64,000 nucleotides of DNA from CAIKZJ01 sp041675325 (GCA_041675325.1 JBAYUG010000005.1:1-64000), one strand, 5' to 3'; positions 1 through 8,324 are shown, counted from the first letter of the stretch. A program made the numbers and translations. The notes: generated by a model not told the origin, from the sequence alone.

Positions 1-171
1 ACGGCTCTTAAAGTTACGTGTCACGTGTCACGGCTCTTAAAGTTACGCGTCACATGTCACCGTTCTTAAAATCACGCGTCACGTGTTACAGCTCTTAAAA
101 TTACGTGTTACGCGTCACGGCTCTTAAGTCACGTGTCACGTGTTACGGCTCTTAAGTCACGGCTCTTAAAA
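1..171. repeat. TYAC-type word-repeat tract
   Basis: Irregular repeats of words such as GTTACGTGTCAC and CACGGCTCTTAA fill the sequence up to the first gene. The opposite strand reads as GTGAC/GTAAC words, the same vocabulary seen in many other gaps of the window. The left edge is cut by the window. Confidence 0.9.
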
Positions 172-173
172 AA

Positions 174-482
174 ATGACAGAAAAGCAAATAAAAATATCA
201 TCGTTTTCGAGGCACCTGTTCTGGGATACCGACAGGGGTTTACTTGATTTTGAAAAAAACAGGAGCTATATAATTAAACAGGTTCTGGAATACGGATTAC
301 TTAGCGATTGGAAAATGCTTAAAGAATATTATGGAATAGATAAAATTGCTGAAACAACAGCAGCTTTACGCGAGATTGAACCAAAAGCTTTATCTTTTAT
401 ATCAGTTTTATCAGGAATTCCCAAAGAAAAATTCAGATGTTACATTACACAACAATCAGTTCCGGGACACTGGAACTTCTAA
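174..482 (+). CDS. Small AbiEii-partner protein (DUF6922-like)
   Basis: A 102-residue protein that resembles the small proteins encoded directly before AbiEii/AbiGii-type nucleotidyltransferase toxins (the DUF6922-like group). Visible features are an N-terminal FSRHLFWD stretch followed by a helical body with LLSDWKMLKEYYG. Such proteins are thought to act as antitoxins or accessory proteins; that role here is inferred from the neighbour and not from a recognised catalytic motif. Its last codons overlap the start of the next, broken toxin reading frame by 46 bases, an arrangement typical of translationally coupled toxin-antitoxin pairs. It begins immediately after a repeat tract and has no visible Shine-Dalgarno site. 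Confidence 0.7.
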   Translation: MTEKQIKISSFSRHLFWDTDRGLLDFEKNRSYIIKQVLEYGLLSDWKMLKEYYGIDKIAETTAALREIEPKALSFISVLSGIPKEKFRCYITQQSVPGHWNF

Positions 483-905
483 ACTCCCTAATGAATGAAC
501 CTGAGTTTTCAGGTCTTCGTTTAGTTGGCGGAACCGGACTTGCACTTCAACTCGGGCACAGGCACTCAATTGATCTTCCCGTTCACGATTTACGCGTCAC
601 GAGTCACTTGTTACGAGTTACATGTCACTTGTCACTGCTCTTCAGTCACGCGTCACTTGTTACGTGTCACTGCTCTTAGAAGTAAAAAGGATTTTGTTGA
701 TTTATACTGGCTTTTAAAGCAACACAGCCTGAAAAAACTTCTTGAGTTTTATCAGAACAAATACACTGATGGATCAACATTTCTGGCTATAAAAAGCTTA
801 ACCTATTTTGAAGATGCAGAATCCGATGAGATGCCGGTATTAACAAAACCGGTTAGCTGGGAAGAGATGAAACAAACGATTAGAAATGCGGTTGTTAGCT
901 CATAG
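437..905 (+). pseudogene. AbiEii/AbiGii-like nucleotidyltransferase toxin, interrupted by repeats
   Basis: The first part (437 to about 583) encodes ELLNSLMN and RLVGGTGLALQLGHRHSIDL, the N-terminal nucleotidyltransferase motif of the AbiEii family. The reading frame then runs into about 100 bases of TYAC-type repeats. After them, in another frame (about 682-905), comes the family-like C-terminal part with KKDFVDLYWLLK, SLTYFEDAE and a final W-x-x-(M/V)-K helix. The central region, including the second aspartate normally following SIDLD, is gone, so the enzyme is almost certainly inactive. The final residues and stop codon lie in the next repeat tract. The fragment could alternatively be read as two small genes, but the matching order of N- and C-terminal parts favours one broken gene. 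Confidence 0.8.
581..681. repeat. TYAC-type repeats inside the toxin pseudogene
   Basis: Words such as GCGTCACGAGTCACTTG and CACTGCTCTTAGAAG, identical in style to the tract at 1-171, sit between the N- and C-terminal coding remnants of the toxin gene. This is direct evidence that the repeat family has spread into a gene, with loss of the original central sequence. Confidence 0.85.
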
Positions 906-1020
906 CTGATAGCTCATAGCTGATAGCTCATAGCTGATAGCTCATAGCTGATAGCTCATAGCTGATAGCTCATGGCTGATGGCGAAATTGCTCATGGCTC
1001 ATAGCTGATTGCTGATACAG
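897..1020. repeat. 14-bp AGCTCATAGCTGAT tandem repeat
   Basis: About six near-perfect copies of AGCTCATAGCTGAT followed by variants (GGCTGATGGC, GCTCATGGCTCATAGC). The first copy supplies the stop codon of the preceding toxin remnant. The tract ends just before the next gene. Confidence 0.92.
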
Positions 1021-1034
1021 AAAGATAAAGAAAA

Positions 1035-1436
1035 ATGGATGAGAAAGAGCATAATAAAGAAGAAAGTAAGCTTAATTTTAAGGAATTGAGTGTATGGAAA
1101 AAGTCTGTTGAATGGGCTAGAGAAGTCATATTGTTAGCTGATAATTTACAGACTGACAGGAAACACTATAGATTATTTGAGCAGCTTGAAGCAGCCGTAA
1201 CCTCTGTTTCAATGAACATTAGCGAAGGCAAAGGAAGATATTCCAAAAAGGAGTTTATGCACTTCTTATATATTGCAAGAGGTTCGGCTTACGAAACAAT
1301 AACACTTTTAAATATATTTAACTCATTAAACTGGATTACTACAGAAACTCTTTATAGAATTGAATCAGAAGGTACAGAAATCATAAAGATGATTAATAAA
1401 CTCATTAACACAATTAAAATAGCTGATAGCTCATAG
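1035..1436 (+). CDS. Four-helix-bundle protein (S23 family), copy 1
   Basis: A 133-residue protein of the four-helix-bundle family first described from intervening sequences of 23S rRNA genes. Diagnostic stretches are FKELSVWKKSVEWA near residue 17, then EQLEAAVTSVSMNISEGKGR and KKEFMHFLYIARGSAYETIT. The family is entirely helical and forms oligomers; its cellular role is not established, although a related fold serves as the Avd accessory protein of diversity-generating retroelements. The gene is enclosed by AGCTCAT/AGCTGAT repeats on both sides, and its last residues (IADSS) and stop codon are encoded by repeat sequence. Two further members of the family occur at 36.2 and 38.5 kb. Confidence 0.9.
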   Translation: MDEKEHNKEESKLNFKELSVWKKSVEWAREVILLADNLQTDRKHYRLFEQLEAAVTSVSMNISEGKGRYSKKEFMHFLYIARGSAYETITLLNIFNSLNWITTETLYRIESEGTEIIKMINKLINTIKIADSS

Positions 1437-1542
1437 CTCATAGTTCTTAACAAACAACTATCAGCAATGAGCCATCAGCTAAGAGCTAATAACTATCACT
1501 ATCAACTAACAACGAACAACGAACAACTAACAACTAAGTAGA
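1418..1542. repeat. AGCTCAT and AACTATCAAC word repeats
   Basis: The tract begins inside the end of the four-helix-bundle gene with GCTGATAGCTCATAGC, then changes to AACTATCAACTAACAACGAAC-like words running up to the start of the epimerase gene. It contains no convincing gene. Confidence 0.8.
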
Positions 1543-2466
1543 ATGAAGTATTTAGTCACCGGCGGCGCCGGCTTCATCGGCAGCAACATCGTAGAGGAAT
1601 TACTCAAACGCGGCGAAAAAGTCCGGGTTCTTGATAATTTTTCGACGGGAAAAAGGGAAAATCTGAAGGAATTTGGGAAGGATGTTGAACTTATCGAAGG
1701 GGACATCAGAAGCTACCATATCGTAAAGCAGGCAGTAGCCGGAATTGATGTAGTACTTCATCAGGCAGCATTGCCGTCCGTTCCTCGTTCAATTAATGAC
1801 CCTATTACTTCAAACGAAGTAAACGTCGGCGGAACTCTGAACATGCTCGATGCCTCAAAAGAGGCTGGAGTGAAAAGGTTTGTGTTTGCGTCGTCATCGT
1901 CAATTTACGGCGATACACCCGAACTGCCGAAACACGAAGGAATGACGCCGAATCCGTTATCGCCTTATGCGGTTAGCAAGCTTGCAGGAGAGAAGTATTG
2001 CAGAGTATTTGCGAAGGTGTACGGACTTCATACCGTTGCACTAAGATACTTCAACGTATTCGGACCAAGGCAGGACCCGAATTCCCAGTATTCCGCAGTA
2101 ATCCCGAAGTTTATTAAAATGATATTCAATGAAGAAAGCCCGACTATTTACGGAGACGGCAAACAGACGAGAGATTTTACGTATGTAGCAAACGTTGTCG
2201 AAGCAAATCTTCTTGCAGCAACAAAAGAATGCGAGCCGGGACTCTTAATGAACGCTGCCTGTCACGACCAGATAGAGCTGAATTATCTTGTTAACCAAAT
2301 AAACACTTTACTTGGAAAGAATGTAAAACCCTTATATGTTGAAAGAAGAAAAGGTGACATAGAGCATTCTTTCGCGAACATTTCTCTAATTAGTAAAACC
2401 TTTGGCTGGAAACCGCGTGTCTCTTTTGACCAGGGCTTGGCTTTGCTCATAAATCATAACTCTTAG
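1543..2466 (+). CDS. NAD-dependent sugar-nucleotide epimerase/dehydratase (SDR family)
   Basis: A 307-residue extended short-chain dehydrogenase of the GalE/WbpP type that interconverts or modifies UDP-sugars for the polysaccharide locus. The Rossmann motif GGAGFIG is at residues 7-13, the catalytic serine region FASSSSIYGD at 115-124 and the YAVSK catalytic pair at 142-146. The later RYFNVFGPRQDPNSQYSAVIP and the GDGKQTRDFTYV stretches are typical of UDP-glucose or UDP-N-acetylglucosamine 4-epimerases. The exact substrate cannot be decided. Codon use is richer in G+C than in the glycosyltransferase block further on. The last residues (NHNS) and stop merge into the CTCTTAG word of the following repeat tract. 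Confidence 0.88.
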   Translation: MKYLVTGGAGFIGSNIVEELLKRGEKVRVLDNFSTGKRENLKEFGKDVELIEGDIRSYHIVKQAVAGIDVVLHQAALPSVPRSINDPITSNEVNVGGTLNMLDASKEAGVKRFVFASSSSIYGDTPELPKHEGMTPNPLSPYAVSKLAGEKYCRVFAKVYGLHTVALRYFNVFGPRQDPNSQYSAVIPKFIKMIFNEESPTIYGDGKQTRDFTYVANVVEANLLAATKECEPGLLMNAACHDQIELNYLVNQINTLLGKNVKPLYVERRKGDIEHSFANISLISKTFGWKPRVSFDQGLALLINHNS

Positions 2467-2600
2467 GTCACATGTCACTATTTACTATTTACGGCTCTTA
2501 CAGTTTACTGTTCACAGTTCACAGTTTACGGGCTCTCACTATTCACTATTTACTATTAACGGCTCTTACGATTAACTATTAACTATTCACTTTTTTAAAA
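2460..2600. repeat. TYAC-type repeats with TATTAACTATTCAC words
   Basis: Words GTCACATGTCAC, CTATTTACTATTTACGGC and CAGTTTACTGTTCACAG follow each other without long exact periods. The tract fills the whole gap between the epimerase and the acyl carrier protein gene. Confidence 0.88.
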
Positions 2601-2602
2601 CC

Positions 2603-2833
2603 ATGGAAGAAAAATTAATAGATTTTATAAAAAACGAGTTTCTGAGTGATGAAGAAACGGAAATAACGGCAGATACAAAATTAATTTCGTCGGGGATTAT
2701 AGACTCATTTTCACTTGTGTCACTTCAATCTTATATCGAAAGGGAATTCGGGAAGAAAATACCAAACCCAAGAATGACAGTTGAAAATTGCGACACAATA
2801 AAGCACTTAATTGAATTAATAAATCAGGATTGA
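2603..2833 (+). CDS. Acyl carrier protein
   Basis: A 76-residue acidic, helical acyl carrier protein. The phosphopantetheine attachment serine is Ser35 in GIIDSFSL, the counterpart of the usual DSL motif. It is the first gene of a four-gene, overlapping unit (carrier protein, MBOAT, SGNH protein, microprotein), analogous to the DltC-DltB-DltD-DltX set that D-alanylates teichoic acids, or to other envelope O-acylation systems. It probably delivers an activated acyl or amino-acyl group to the membrane acyltransferase. No ligase that would load it is visible next to it, so the acyl group is unknown. Its stop codon overlaps the TTG start of the MBOAT gene. Confidence 0.88.
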   Translation: MEEKLIDFIKNEFLSDEETEITADTKLISSGIIDSFSLVSLQSYIEREFGKKIPNPRMTVENCDTIKHLIELINQD

Positions 2834-3969
2834 TAACAAGTTTAAGTTTCTTTGCAATCTTAACTGTTAGTTTTATCATTTATTGGATTGTACCCAATAA
2901 ATACTATCTAAGGCAGACGGTATTAATTGTATCAAGTTTCTTATTTATTTATTTATTTGATCCAACAGCGTTAATTATTACATCAGTTTTAACGATTTAC
3001 ACTTATACTGCCGGTTATCTGATAATAAATAAATCTAACAAAGCAATAATTCACGCTATTTCAGTAATAGGTTTATTAATTCTACTGGTTTATTTTAAAT
3101 ACATTGGATTACTAACAAACACACTTAATTCATTCAACACTTTTGTCAATTTATTGCCCCAATTTGAGATAAAAAATGTTTTACTTCCTCTTGGAATTTC
3201 CTATATTGTGTTGAAGCATATTAGTTACTTAACGGACATCAAATGGGGAATTGTAAAGGATTCTGATTTTATTGATTTTTTAACATATAGTTCTTTATTT
3301 ACAATATTTACAGCGGGACCTATTGAAAGATATGAAAAGTTTCAACCCCAGATACAGAATAAAGAACTTAAGTTTGAATGGAAATATTTAGACGAAGGAT
3401 TTCAAAGAATAGTTTTTGGATTATTCAAAAAATTTGTAATAGCTGACTGGATTGCATATTTCATTAATCCAATATGGCAAAATCAAAGCGAATATTCGAT
3501 TGAAATGCGTGCTCTGGCATTACTGGGATTTTCATTTCAAATTTACTTTGATTTTTCAGGATATAGTGATATCGCAATAGGATCATCAAGATTATTTGGT
3601 GTTAAAATTATGGAGAATTTTGATTATCCTTATTTAAAAACAAATATAAGTCAGTTCTGGAGAAGCTGGCATATTTCATTATCCGATTGGATAAGAGATT
3701 ACGTGTTTATGCCGCTTGCTAAGATGTCAAACAGCAAAGTTTGGTTTTATTTCTTTGTTCCTGTAATTGCGATGGGTATTTGCGGAATTTGGCACGGACC
3801 AAAGTGGGGGTTTTTGATGTGGGGAATATGGCATGGGCTTGGTCTTTCCGGGTATCAAATATACAGGAAGTTTATTAAGAAAAAGAAAAGCAATTTTGAG
3901 GTTTATAAGATATTTGCTACAATAACAACATTTATTTTTATAACAATTGGATGGTATTGGTTTGCATGA
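2830..3969 (+). CDS. MBOAT-family membrane O-acyltransferase (DltB/AlgI-like)
   Basis: A 379-residue polytopic membrane protein of the MBOAT family that transfers acyl groups across the membrane to extracellular polymers. The signature QFWRSWHISLSDWIRDYVF lies around residues 275-293 and the catalytic histidine is His322 in CGIWHGPKWGF. The length is close to DltB and shorter than typical AlgI. The TTG start at 2830 overlaps the carrier-protein stop (ATTGA), and its stop overlaps the ATGA start of the following SGNH gene, indicating translational coupling. The acceptor is most likely the polysaccharide made by this locus. Confidence 0.9.
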   Translation: MITSLSFFAILTVSFIIYWIVPNKYYLRQTVLIVSSFLFIYLFDPTALIITSVLTIYTYTAGYLIINKSNKAIIHAISVIGLLILLVYFKYIGLLTNTLNSFNTFVNLLPQFEIKNVLLPLGISYIVLKHISYLTDIKWGIVKDSDFIDFLTYSSLFTIFTAGPIERYEKFQPQIQNKELKFEWKYLDEGFQRIVFGLFKKFVIADWIAYFINPIWQNQSEYSIEMRALALLGFSFQIYFDFSGYSDIAIGSSRLFGVKIMENFDYPYLKTNISQFWRSWHISLSDWIRDYVFMPLAKMSNSKVWFYFFVPVIAMGICGIWHGPKWGFLMWGIWHGLGLSGYQIYRKFIKKKKSNFEVYKIFATITTFIFITIGWYWFA

Positions 3970-4931
3970 AGAAATTATTATTAATAATATTTGCTTTCAT
4001 AGTTGCATTGATGATAACGGAATTAATATCTTCAGTTTTATTGTCTTATCCAAAAGCTTATCCAAGTATAAGTTACAGAATTAATGATTTGCTTAAAAGT
4101 CACAGAATCATTAAAATTAGAGCACCCTATTATAAATCAATAAATTCGGAGGGTGAAATTAAAATTATCGAATATAATAACATTGGATTACCAGGAACTG
4201 ATATAGATACAAACAAAAAAGACGGCTATATTTTTTTGATTGGTAATTCATTTGTTGAGGCGACAACTGTATCGAAAAATGACCAAGCCTCTTCAATATT
4301 AAATAATTACATTAAACAGGAAAATCAATCTAATCAGGTGATAAATCTCGGAATATCAACCGGGGATCCATATGTTCAATGGTTTAGAACTATGTTCTTC
4401 GAAAAATTTTATAAACCGTCAGTTGTTATTTTAGTGTTAGAATCATTGTGGAGGGTAGAAAAATATTTAAACAGATATGACACAATAGATTTTTCACAAC
4501 CTGATTATTTTGGAAATATTATTCCAAAATCTTTATTGTATAAATTATCGTTTCCTTTTAGAGCGCATTTTTCTTTTATTAATTTAATTTCTCAAACCAT
4601 ACCAGAAAAAAACAATAAAATAAATATAAACAGTGAAGAATTTATACCAAGTAATATTAATATTCCTGAAAGATTAACTATTTGCTTGGATAAATTTCAT
4701 GATAAGTACAAAGAAAGTTTTTATATTGTATCAATAATTGATGATCATTTTTATAATCTTAAGCTTAAGGAGCATTGTGATTCTATAGGGATTAAATTTT
4801 TGTTCGATGAGAGTGTAATGAAAACAGAGAATTTGATTAATGGTCAAGGTCATTTAAATGAAAATGGTAATTCTAAACTTGCAGAAATAATATTCGAAGC
4901 AATTAAGGAAAAATTAACGAATAATGAGTAA
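3966..4931 (+). CDS. SGNH-hydrolase-like O-acyltransferase partner (DltD/AlgX-like role)
   Basis: A 321-residue protein with one N-terminal membrane helix (LLLIIFAFIVALMITELI) and an extracytoplasmic SGNH domain. IGNSF places the nucleophile at about Ser95, NLGISTGDP provides the glycine block and GHLNENG puts the histidine near 296. The aspartate that normally lies shortly before this histidine is not evident. It likely completes acyl transfer from the MBOAT protein onto sugar. I chose the ATG at 3966 because it overlaps the MBOAT stop as ATGA and begins with a normal MKK signal-anchor; a longer start at 3951 is possible but unneeded. Confidence 0.82.
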   Translation: MKKLLLIIFAFIVALMITELISSVLLSYPKAYPSISYRINDLLKSHRIIKIRAPYYKSINSEGEIKIIEYNNIGLPGTDIDTNKKDGYIFLIGNSFVEATTVSKNDQASSILNNYIKQENQSNQVINLGISTGDPYVQWFRTMFFEKFYKPSVVILVLESLWRVEKYLNRYDTIDFSQPDYFGNIIPKSLLYKLSFPFRAHFSFINLISQTIPEKNNKININSEEFIPSNINIPERLTICLDKFHDKYKESFYIVSIIDDHFYNLKLKEHCDSIGIKFLFDESVMKTENLINGQGHLNENGNSKLAEIIFEAIKEKLTNNE

Positions 4932-5046
4932 ATTATTTTTAAGATATTTATTATTGTTTTTAATGCTTTTTGTTACTATAATATCTATTAGTTATAAAAA
5001 AATTATCGATAAGTCAACAAATCCCTTCTTTTATGAAAAATTTTAA
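4924..5046 (+). CDS. DltX-like membrane microprotein with C-terminal FFYEKF
   Basis: A 40-residue open frame starting at an ATG that overlaps the end of the SGNH gene (ATGAGTAA, 8-base overlap). It has a single hydrophobic helix (YLLLFLMLFVTIISI), a basic linker and ends in NPFFYEKF. DltX microproteins of teichoic-acid D-alanylation have the same layout, one membrane helix and a C-terminal F-x-Y-x-x-F motif (FIYNEF) needed for acyl transfer in the DltB complex. Together with the carrier protein, MBOAT and SGNH genes immediately upstream this makes a real gene likely despite its size. The functional assignment is by motif and synteny only. Confidence 0.8.
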   Translation: MSKLFLRYLLLFLMLFVTIISISYKKIIDKSTNPFFYEKF

Positions 5047-5085
5047 AGGAAACCAAAAATATAATTTAATAAAGAGGTAAAGTAG

Positions 5086-5115
5086 TTGACAAAAAACTAA
5101 CAGCTAAAACATAAA
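5086..5115 (+). promoter_or_regulatory. Possible promoter before the SLBB/Wzc pair
   Basis: TTGACA at 5086-5091 is a perfect -35-like hexamer, with CATAAA about 18 bases further as a weak -10. It lies in the 93-bp gap before the export genes. Support is sequence similarity alone. Confidence 0.3.
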
Positions 5116-5139
5116 AATTAAAAAACTAAATATATTAAA

Positions 5140-5724
5140 TTGAAGAAATTAAAAACAAAATACAGGGATTTGAGATATATTAAGAAGAATAGAGTCTTTA
5201 TTTTGGTTTTTGTAGTGGTACATATATTTGTGATGACTGGAGAAACAAACGCACAGGTTGACACTAGGGTCGGAGAGTTCGAAACCAAGAAGATTGGGCA
5301 GAATTATTTCAATTATTCGGACCCGGAGAAAATAAATATAGAGGTAATTGTACTTGGTGGAGTGAAGAGCCCGGGGAAATATTTGGTGCCTGAGGGAACC
5401 ACTTTTTTGGACATCATGAGTCTGACTGGCGGTCTTATAAATGATAGGATTGGGGATAATATTAAATTTATAAGACCAAGCGAAAAGAAAGGAAATTTTA
5501 AAGATGACAAAGTAATCTTGTTAAAGTATGCAGATTTGTATAAAGATGATGCCGTCTCGGTTATTGACAAGGTTAACCCGGTACTCCAACCCGGGGATAT
5601 AATTGCGGTACCGCTAAAACCTGAGATGACCACATGGGAAACCATTAAAGATATTATGGTAATTTTGACACCCTTATTTACTTTAGGAACCCTTGTTATT
5701 TCAATTCTTAATTATACAAAATAG
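5140..5724 (+). CDS. SLBB-domain polysaccharide export protein
   Basis: A 194-residue exported protein. It starts with TTG and has a basic N-terminus and hydrophobic segment (VFILVFVVVHIFVM) consistent with a signal peptide cleaved near TNAQ. A single SLBB domain follows (VIVLGGVKSPGKYLVPEG, FLDIMSLTGGL, LQPGDIIAVP), and a C-terminal membrane helix. SLBB domains form the periplasmic part of Wza-type export channels; the usual N-terminal Poly_export domain is absent, so this is a reduced or accessory partner. It is directly followed, without a gap, by the Wzc-like kinase gene, supporting a joint role in export of the capsule or exopolysaccharide. Confidence 0.82.
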   Translation: MKKLKTKYRDLRYIKKNRVFILVFVVVHIFVMTGETNAQVDTRVGEFETKKIGQNYFNYSDPEKINIEVIVLGGVKSPGKYLVPEGTTFLDIMSLTGGLINDRIGDNIKFIRPSEKKGNFKDDKVILLKYADLYKDDAVSVIDKVNPVLQPGDIIAVPLKPEMTTWETIKDIMVILTPLFTLGTLVISILNYTK

Positions 5725-8031
5725 ATGGAGCAAAATATAAATAATATAAGCAATTTAGAATTACAGGAAGAGATTCAGGGCAAAAGCTTTCAGGATTATT
5801 TGAATATAATACTTCTTAACATTATACCGATATTAATTGTTCTGCTTGTTTCTGCTATAATATCTATTTATTATGCATTTGAGCTAAAAGACCAATATCG
5901 CTCTACAGCCATGCTGAAAATTGATAATCCCAAGGGAAATATACTTACAGAGGACTTATTAGGCGGTGAAATGAGCAGCTATCAAACGGAGTCTTTTATT
6001 CTGAACCAGATTGAGCTTATGAAAAGTTATTATATTCGCGATCTTGTGGCAAATGCGCTTTCTGACTCTATAAAAAACTACGAAAGCAAAAAGGATTTTA
6101 CAAGATTAATCATATCGCTTGAAGACGGAACCAGAAAAGCAGCTACACAAAATGAAATAAGAAGAATGTTAAGCGGATTGGTAAAGTTTGAGCAGCCAAA
6201 TAAAAAAGTAAATATATTATTAATTTCTTGCGATAATTCCAATTTTGAAGAGGCAAAACTAATAACAACTACATATTCAAGTGTTTTTGAGGAATACACA
6301 AAAATAATTGGAAGACTTGACGTAACGGCTGTCAAAAATTACCTTGCAGCCGAAAAAGACAAAAAATATTCCGAATTGATTATAGCAGAATCGACTCTTC
6401 AGGGTTTCCAAAAACAGACAGGATTGATTTCCGTAAATACGCAGGCAGATTTAGTAATTAATAATATTTCTACTTATGATGCCGCAAAGAGCAATACCGA
6501 AATAGAAACAAGAGCTGTAAACAGTTCACTGGGAATTTTGAATGAGGAACTTAAGAAGATTGACCCTGAGTTTACAAAGTACATTGATAACCAGTTTAAT
6601 ACATCCTACGTTGAGGGTCTTACAAAAAAGATAGCCGAGCTGGAAGTAAACAGGGATATAGAACTTTCGACATTAAAAGATGAGGATTCGAAGCGAAGAG
6701 TTAAAAAATTGTACAACGAAAGAATAGAACCATTAAAGAAAAGCTATGATGAAAAGGTTGTTTTTGTAAAAGATGGGATACTTTCCAAAACCCCGCAGGA
6801 CAAGATAACACTTACAGAAAAAATACTTGAATCAAGATTAACTTTAACATCATTAAACGAAAAGAACAAAATAATTTCAAGAATTTTAAGCAAATATGAA
6901 AACGAGTTTAATCAACTACCCGAAAAAACTATAGAATATGCAAAACTTGAGCGAAATCAGAGATCTCTCGAAAAGCTATATTTAATTCTTGAAGAAAAAT
7001 TTCAGGAAGCCTCTATAAACGAACGCGCAAGAATAGGAAATGCCTTCATACTTGATCCCGGCATTGAGAATTTTGGAGCTGTTGGTCCAAACAGACTGAA
7101 AATAATTTTAATTGGTTTAGCTATAGGTTTAATTCTTGGGGTTGGGTTTGCATTTGGAAGGGACTTTCTCGACCGTACAATAAAAGACCCTGAACAGCTT
7201 GAAAAAAAGGGAATAAGTATGCTGTCATGGATACCATCAATGGAAGGACTCAAGGATGGGAGCGGTGAGCAGCGAATACTTATACAGGATTCAAAGAACA
7301 ACACTGCAGCAGAAGCATTTAAAGCATTAAGAACCAGAATACAATATTCCAGAACCAAAGATGAATCATTTAAATCTCTGCTTTTAACAAGTTCCGTCCC
7401 GGGCGAGGGAAAAACATCTGTTTCCGGCAACCTTGCTATGACATTTGCCTTATCAAATAAGAAAACATTGATAATTGACTGTGACTTTCGTAAACCCAAA
7501 CTTCACACTTTATTTAAGCAGGAAAGATATCCCGGTTTATGCGACATATTTTTCAGTGATTTTGATTTAAAAGATGTTATAAGAACAACAGAAACAAAAA
7601 ATTTAAATTATATCTCATGCGGGACACTTCCGCCTAATCCATCGGAAATACTCGGTTCTGAGCAAATGTACAAATTACTTAAGGAACTCGAAAAACAATA
7701 TGATATTGTAATACTTGACTCTCCTCCTTTCATGTCAGTAACAGATTCAGAGATACTATTTAACATTACAGACGGAACAATATTGGTTGCAAGAGCCGGG
7801 AAAACAAACAGAAATGCGTTCTTCAAGACATATAGCAAATTAAAGAGTATTAATTCTCATAAGCTGCTTGGATGCGTATTGAATGATTTTTCATTTAAAA
7901 AGGCTTACGGATATTATTATTATAATAACTATTATTATTACTATTCTTACAGCGGCAGCGGGGAAAAAGTGAAGGGTAGCAAGAAAATGAGTAAAAGCAG
8001 TGACAAAGTAACAAAGCGAGAAGGTGAGTAG
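5725..8031 (+). CDS. wzc: Wzc-type polysaccharide co-polymerase and tyrosine autokinase
   Basis: A 768-residue inner-membrane protein. An N-terminal Wzz domain has one helix around residues 28-50 and a long periplasmic coiled region. A second helix lies near 455-475, and a cytoplasmic BY-kinase domain follows with Walker A SSVPGEGKTS (about 556-565), Walker A' LIIDCDFRKP and Walker B IVILDSPP (Asp665). The tyrosine cluster YGYYYYNNYYYYYSY near the end is the expected autophosphorylation tail. It controls chain length and export of the polymer. Unusually, the last twenty or so residues (SSDKVTKREGE and preceding) are encoded by the AGTGACAAAGTAAC repeat vocabulary, and the stop codon lies in the repeat. 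Confidence 0.93.
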   Translation: MEQNINNISNLELQEEIQGKSFQDYLNIILLNIIPILIVLLVSAIISIYYAFELKDQYRSTAMLKIDNPKGNILTEDLLGGEMSSYQTESFILNQIELMKSYYIRDLVANALSDSIKNYESKKDFTRLIISLEDGTRKAATQNEIRRMLSGLVKFEQPNKKVNILLISCDNSNFEEAKLITTTYSSVFEEYTKIIGRLDVTAVKNYLAAEKDKKYSELIIAESTLQGFQKQTGLISVNTQADLVINNISTYDAAKSNTEIETRAVNSSLGILNEELKKIDPEFTKYIDNQFNTSYVEGLTKKIAELEVNRDIELSTLKDEDSKRRVKKLYNERIEPLKKSYDEKVVFVKDGILSKTPQDKITLTEKILESRLTLTSLNEKNKIISRILSKYENEFNQLPEKTIEYAKLERNQRSLEKLYLILEEKFQEASINERARIGNAFILDPGIENFGAVGPNRLKIILIGLAIGLILGVGFAFGRDFLDRTIKDPEQLEKKGISMLSWIPSMEGLKDGSGEQRILIQDSKNNTAAEAFKALRTRIQYSRTKDESFKSLLLTSSVPGEGKTSVSGNLAMTFALSNKKTLIIDCDFRKPKLHTLFKQERYPGLCDIFFSDFDLKDVIRTTETKNLNYISCGTLPPNPSEILGSEQMYKLLKELEKQYDIVILDSPPFMSVTDSEILFNITDGTILVARAGKTNRNAFFKTYSKLKSINSHKLLGCVLNDFSFKKAYGYYYYNNYYYYYSYSGSGEKVKGSKKMSKSSDKVTKREGE

Positions 8032-8240
8032 GTGAGAAAGTGAGTAGGTGAGAAAGTGAGTAGGTGAGAGGGTGATAAAGTGGGAAAGAGCTGATCGTAG
8101 CTGATAGCAGATGGGATAGTTCTTGGAGAAGAATAGTAAAGTAAACTGTAATCGGGAAAAGCAGTGGATTGCTGATAGCTCAAAGCTCTTTGCAAGAGCG
8201 AAACAGTAACAAGAGAAACGAGAATAAGAGCAAATCAAAA
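7968..8240. repeat. GTGAGTAGGTGAGAAA and related GTRA repeats
   Basis: About four copies of a 16-base GGTGAGAAAGTGAGTA unit follow AGTGACAAAGTAACAAAG, then looser words GCTGATAGC and GCAAGAGCGAAACAGTAAC. The first part is translated as the tail of the Wzc-like kinase. The tract occupies most of the gap up to the next gene. Confidence 0.88.
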
Positions 8241-8324
8241 CATAGAAAAAAGAGCTGTTTAATAATGATTGAATTAGGAATAACACCCGAAAATGAAAGC
8301 AAAATTACAATTTTAAAATATTAG

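Noticed and set aside
897..1020. Origin-type iterons
   Set aside because: The 14-base AGCTCATAGCTGAT units resemble iterons in spacing, but there is no replication gene, DnaA box cluster or AT-rich unwinding region. The same words occur within a coding gene at 44.3 kb.
2830..3969. MBOAT gene truncated at its 3' end
   Set aside because: It is shorter than AlgI-type proteins but close to DltB length, has both signature motifs, and its stop is coupled to the next start by a 4-base overlap.
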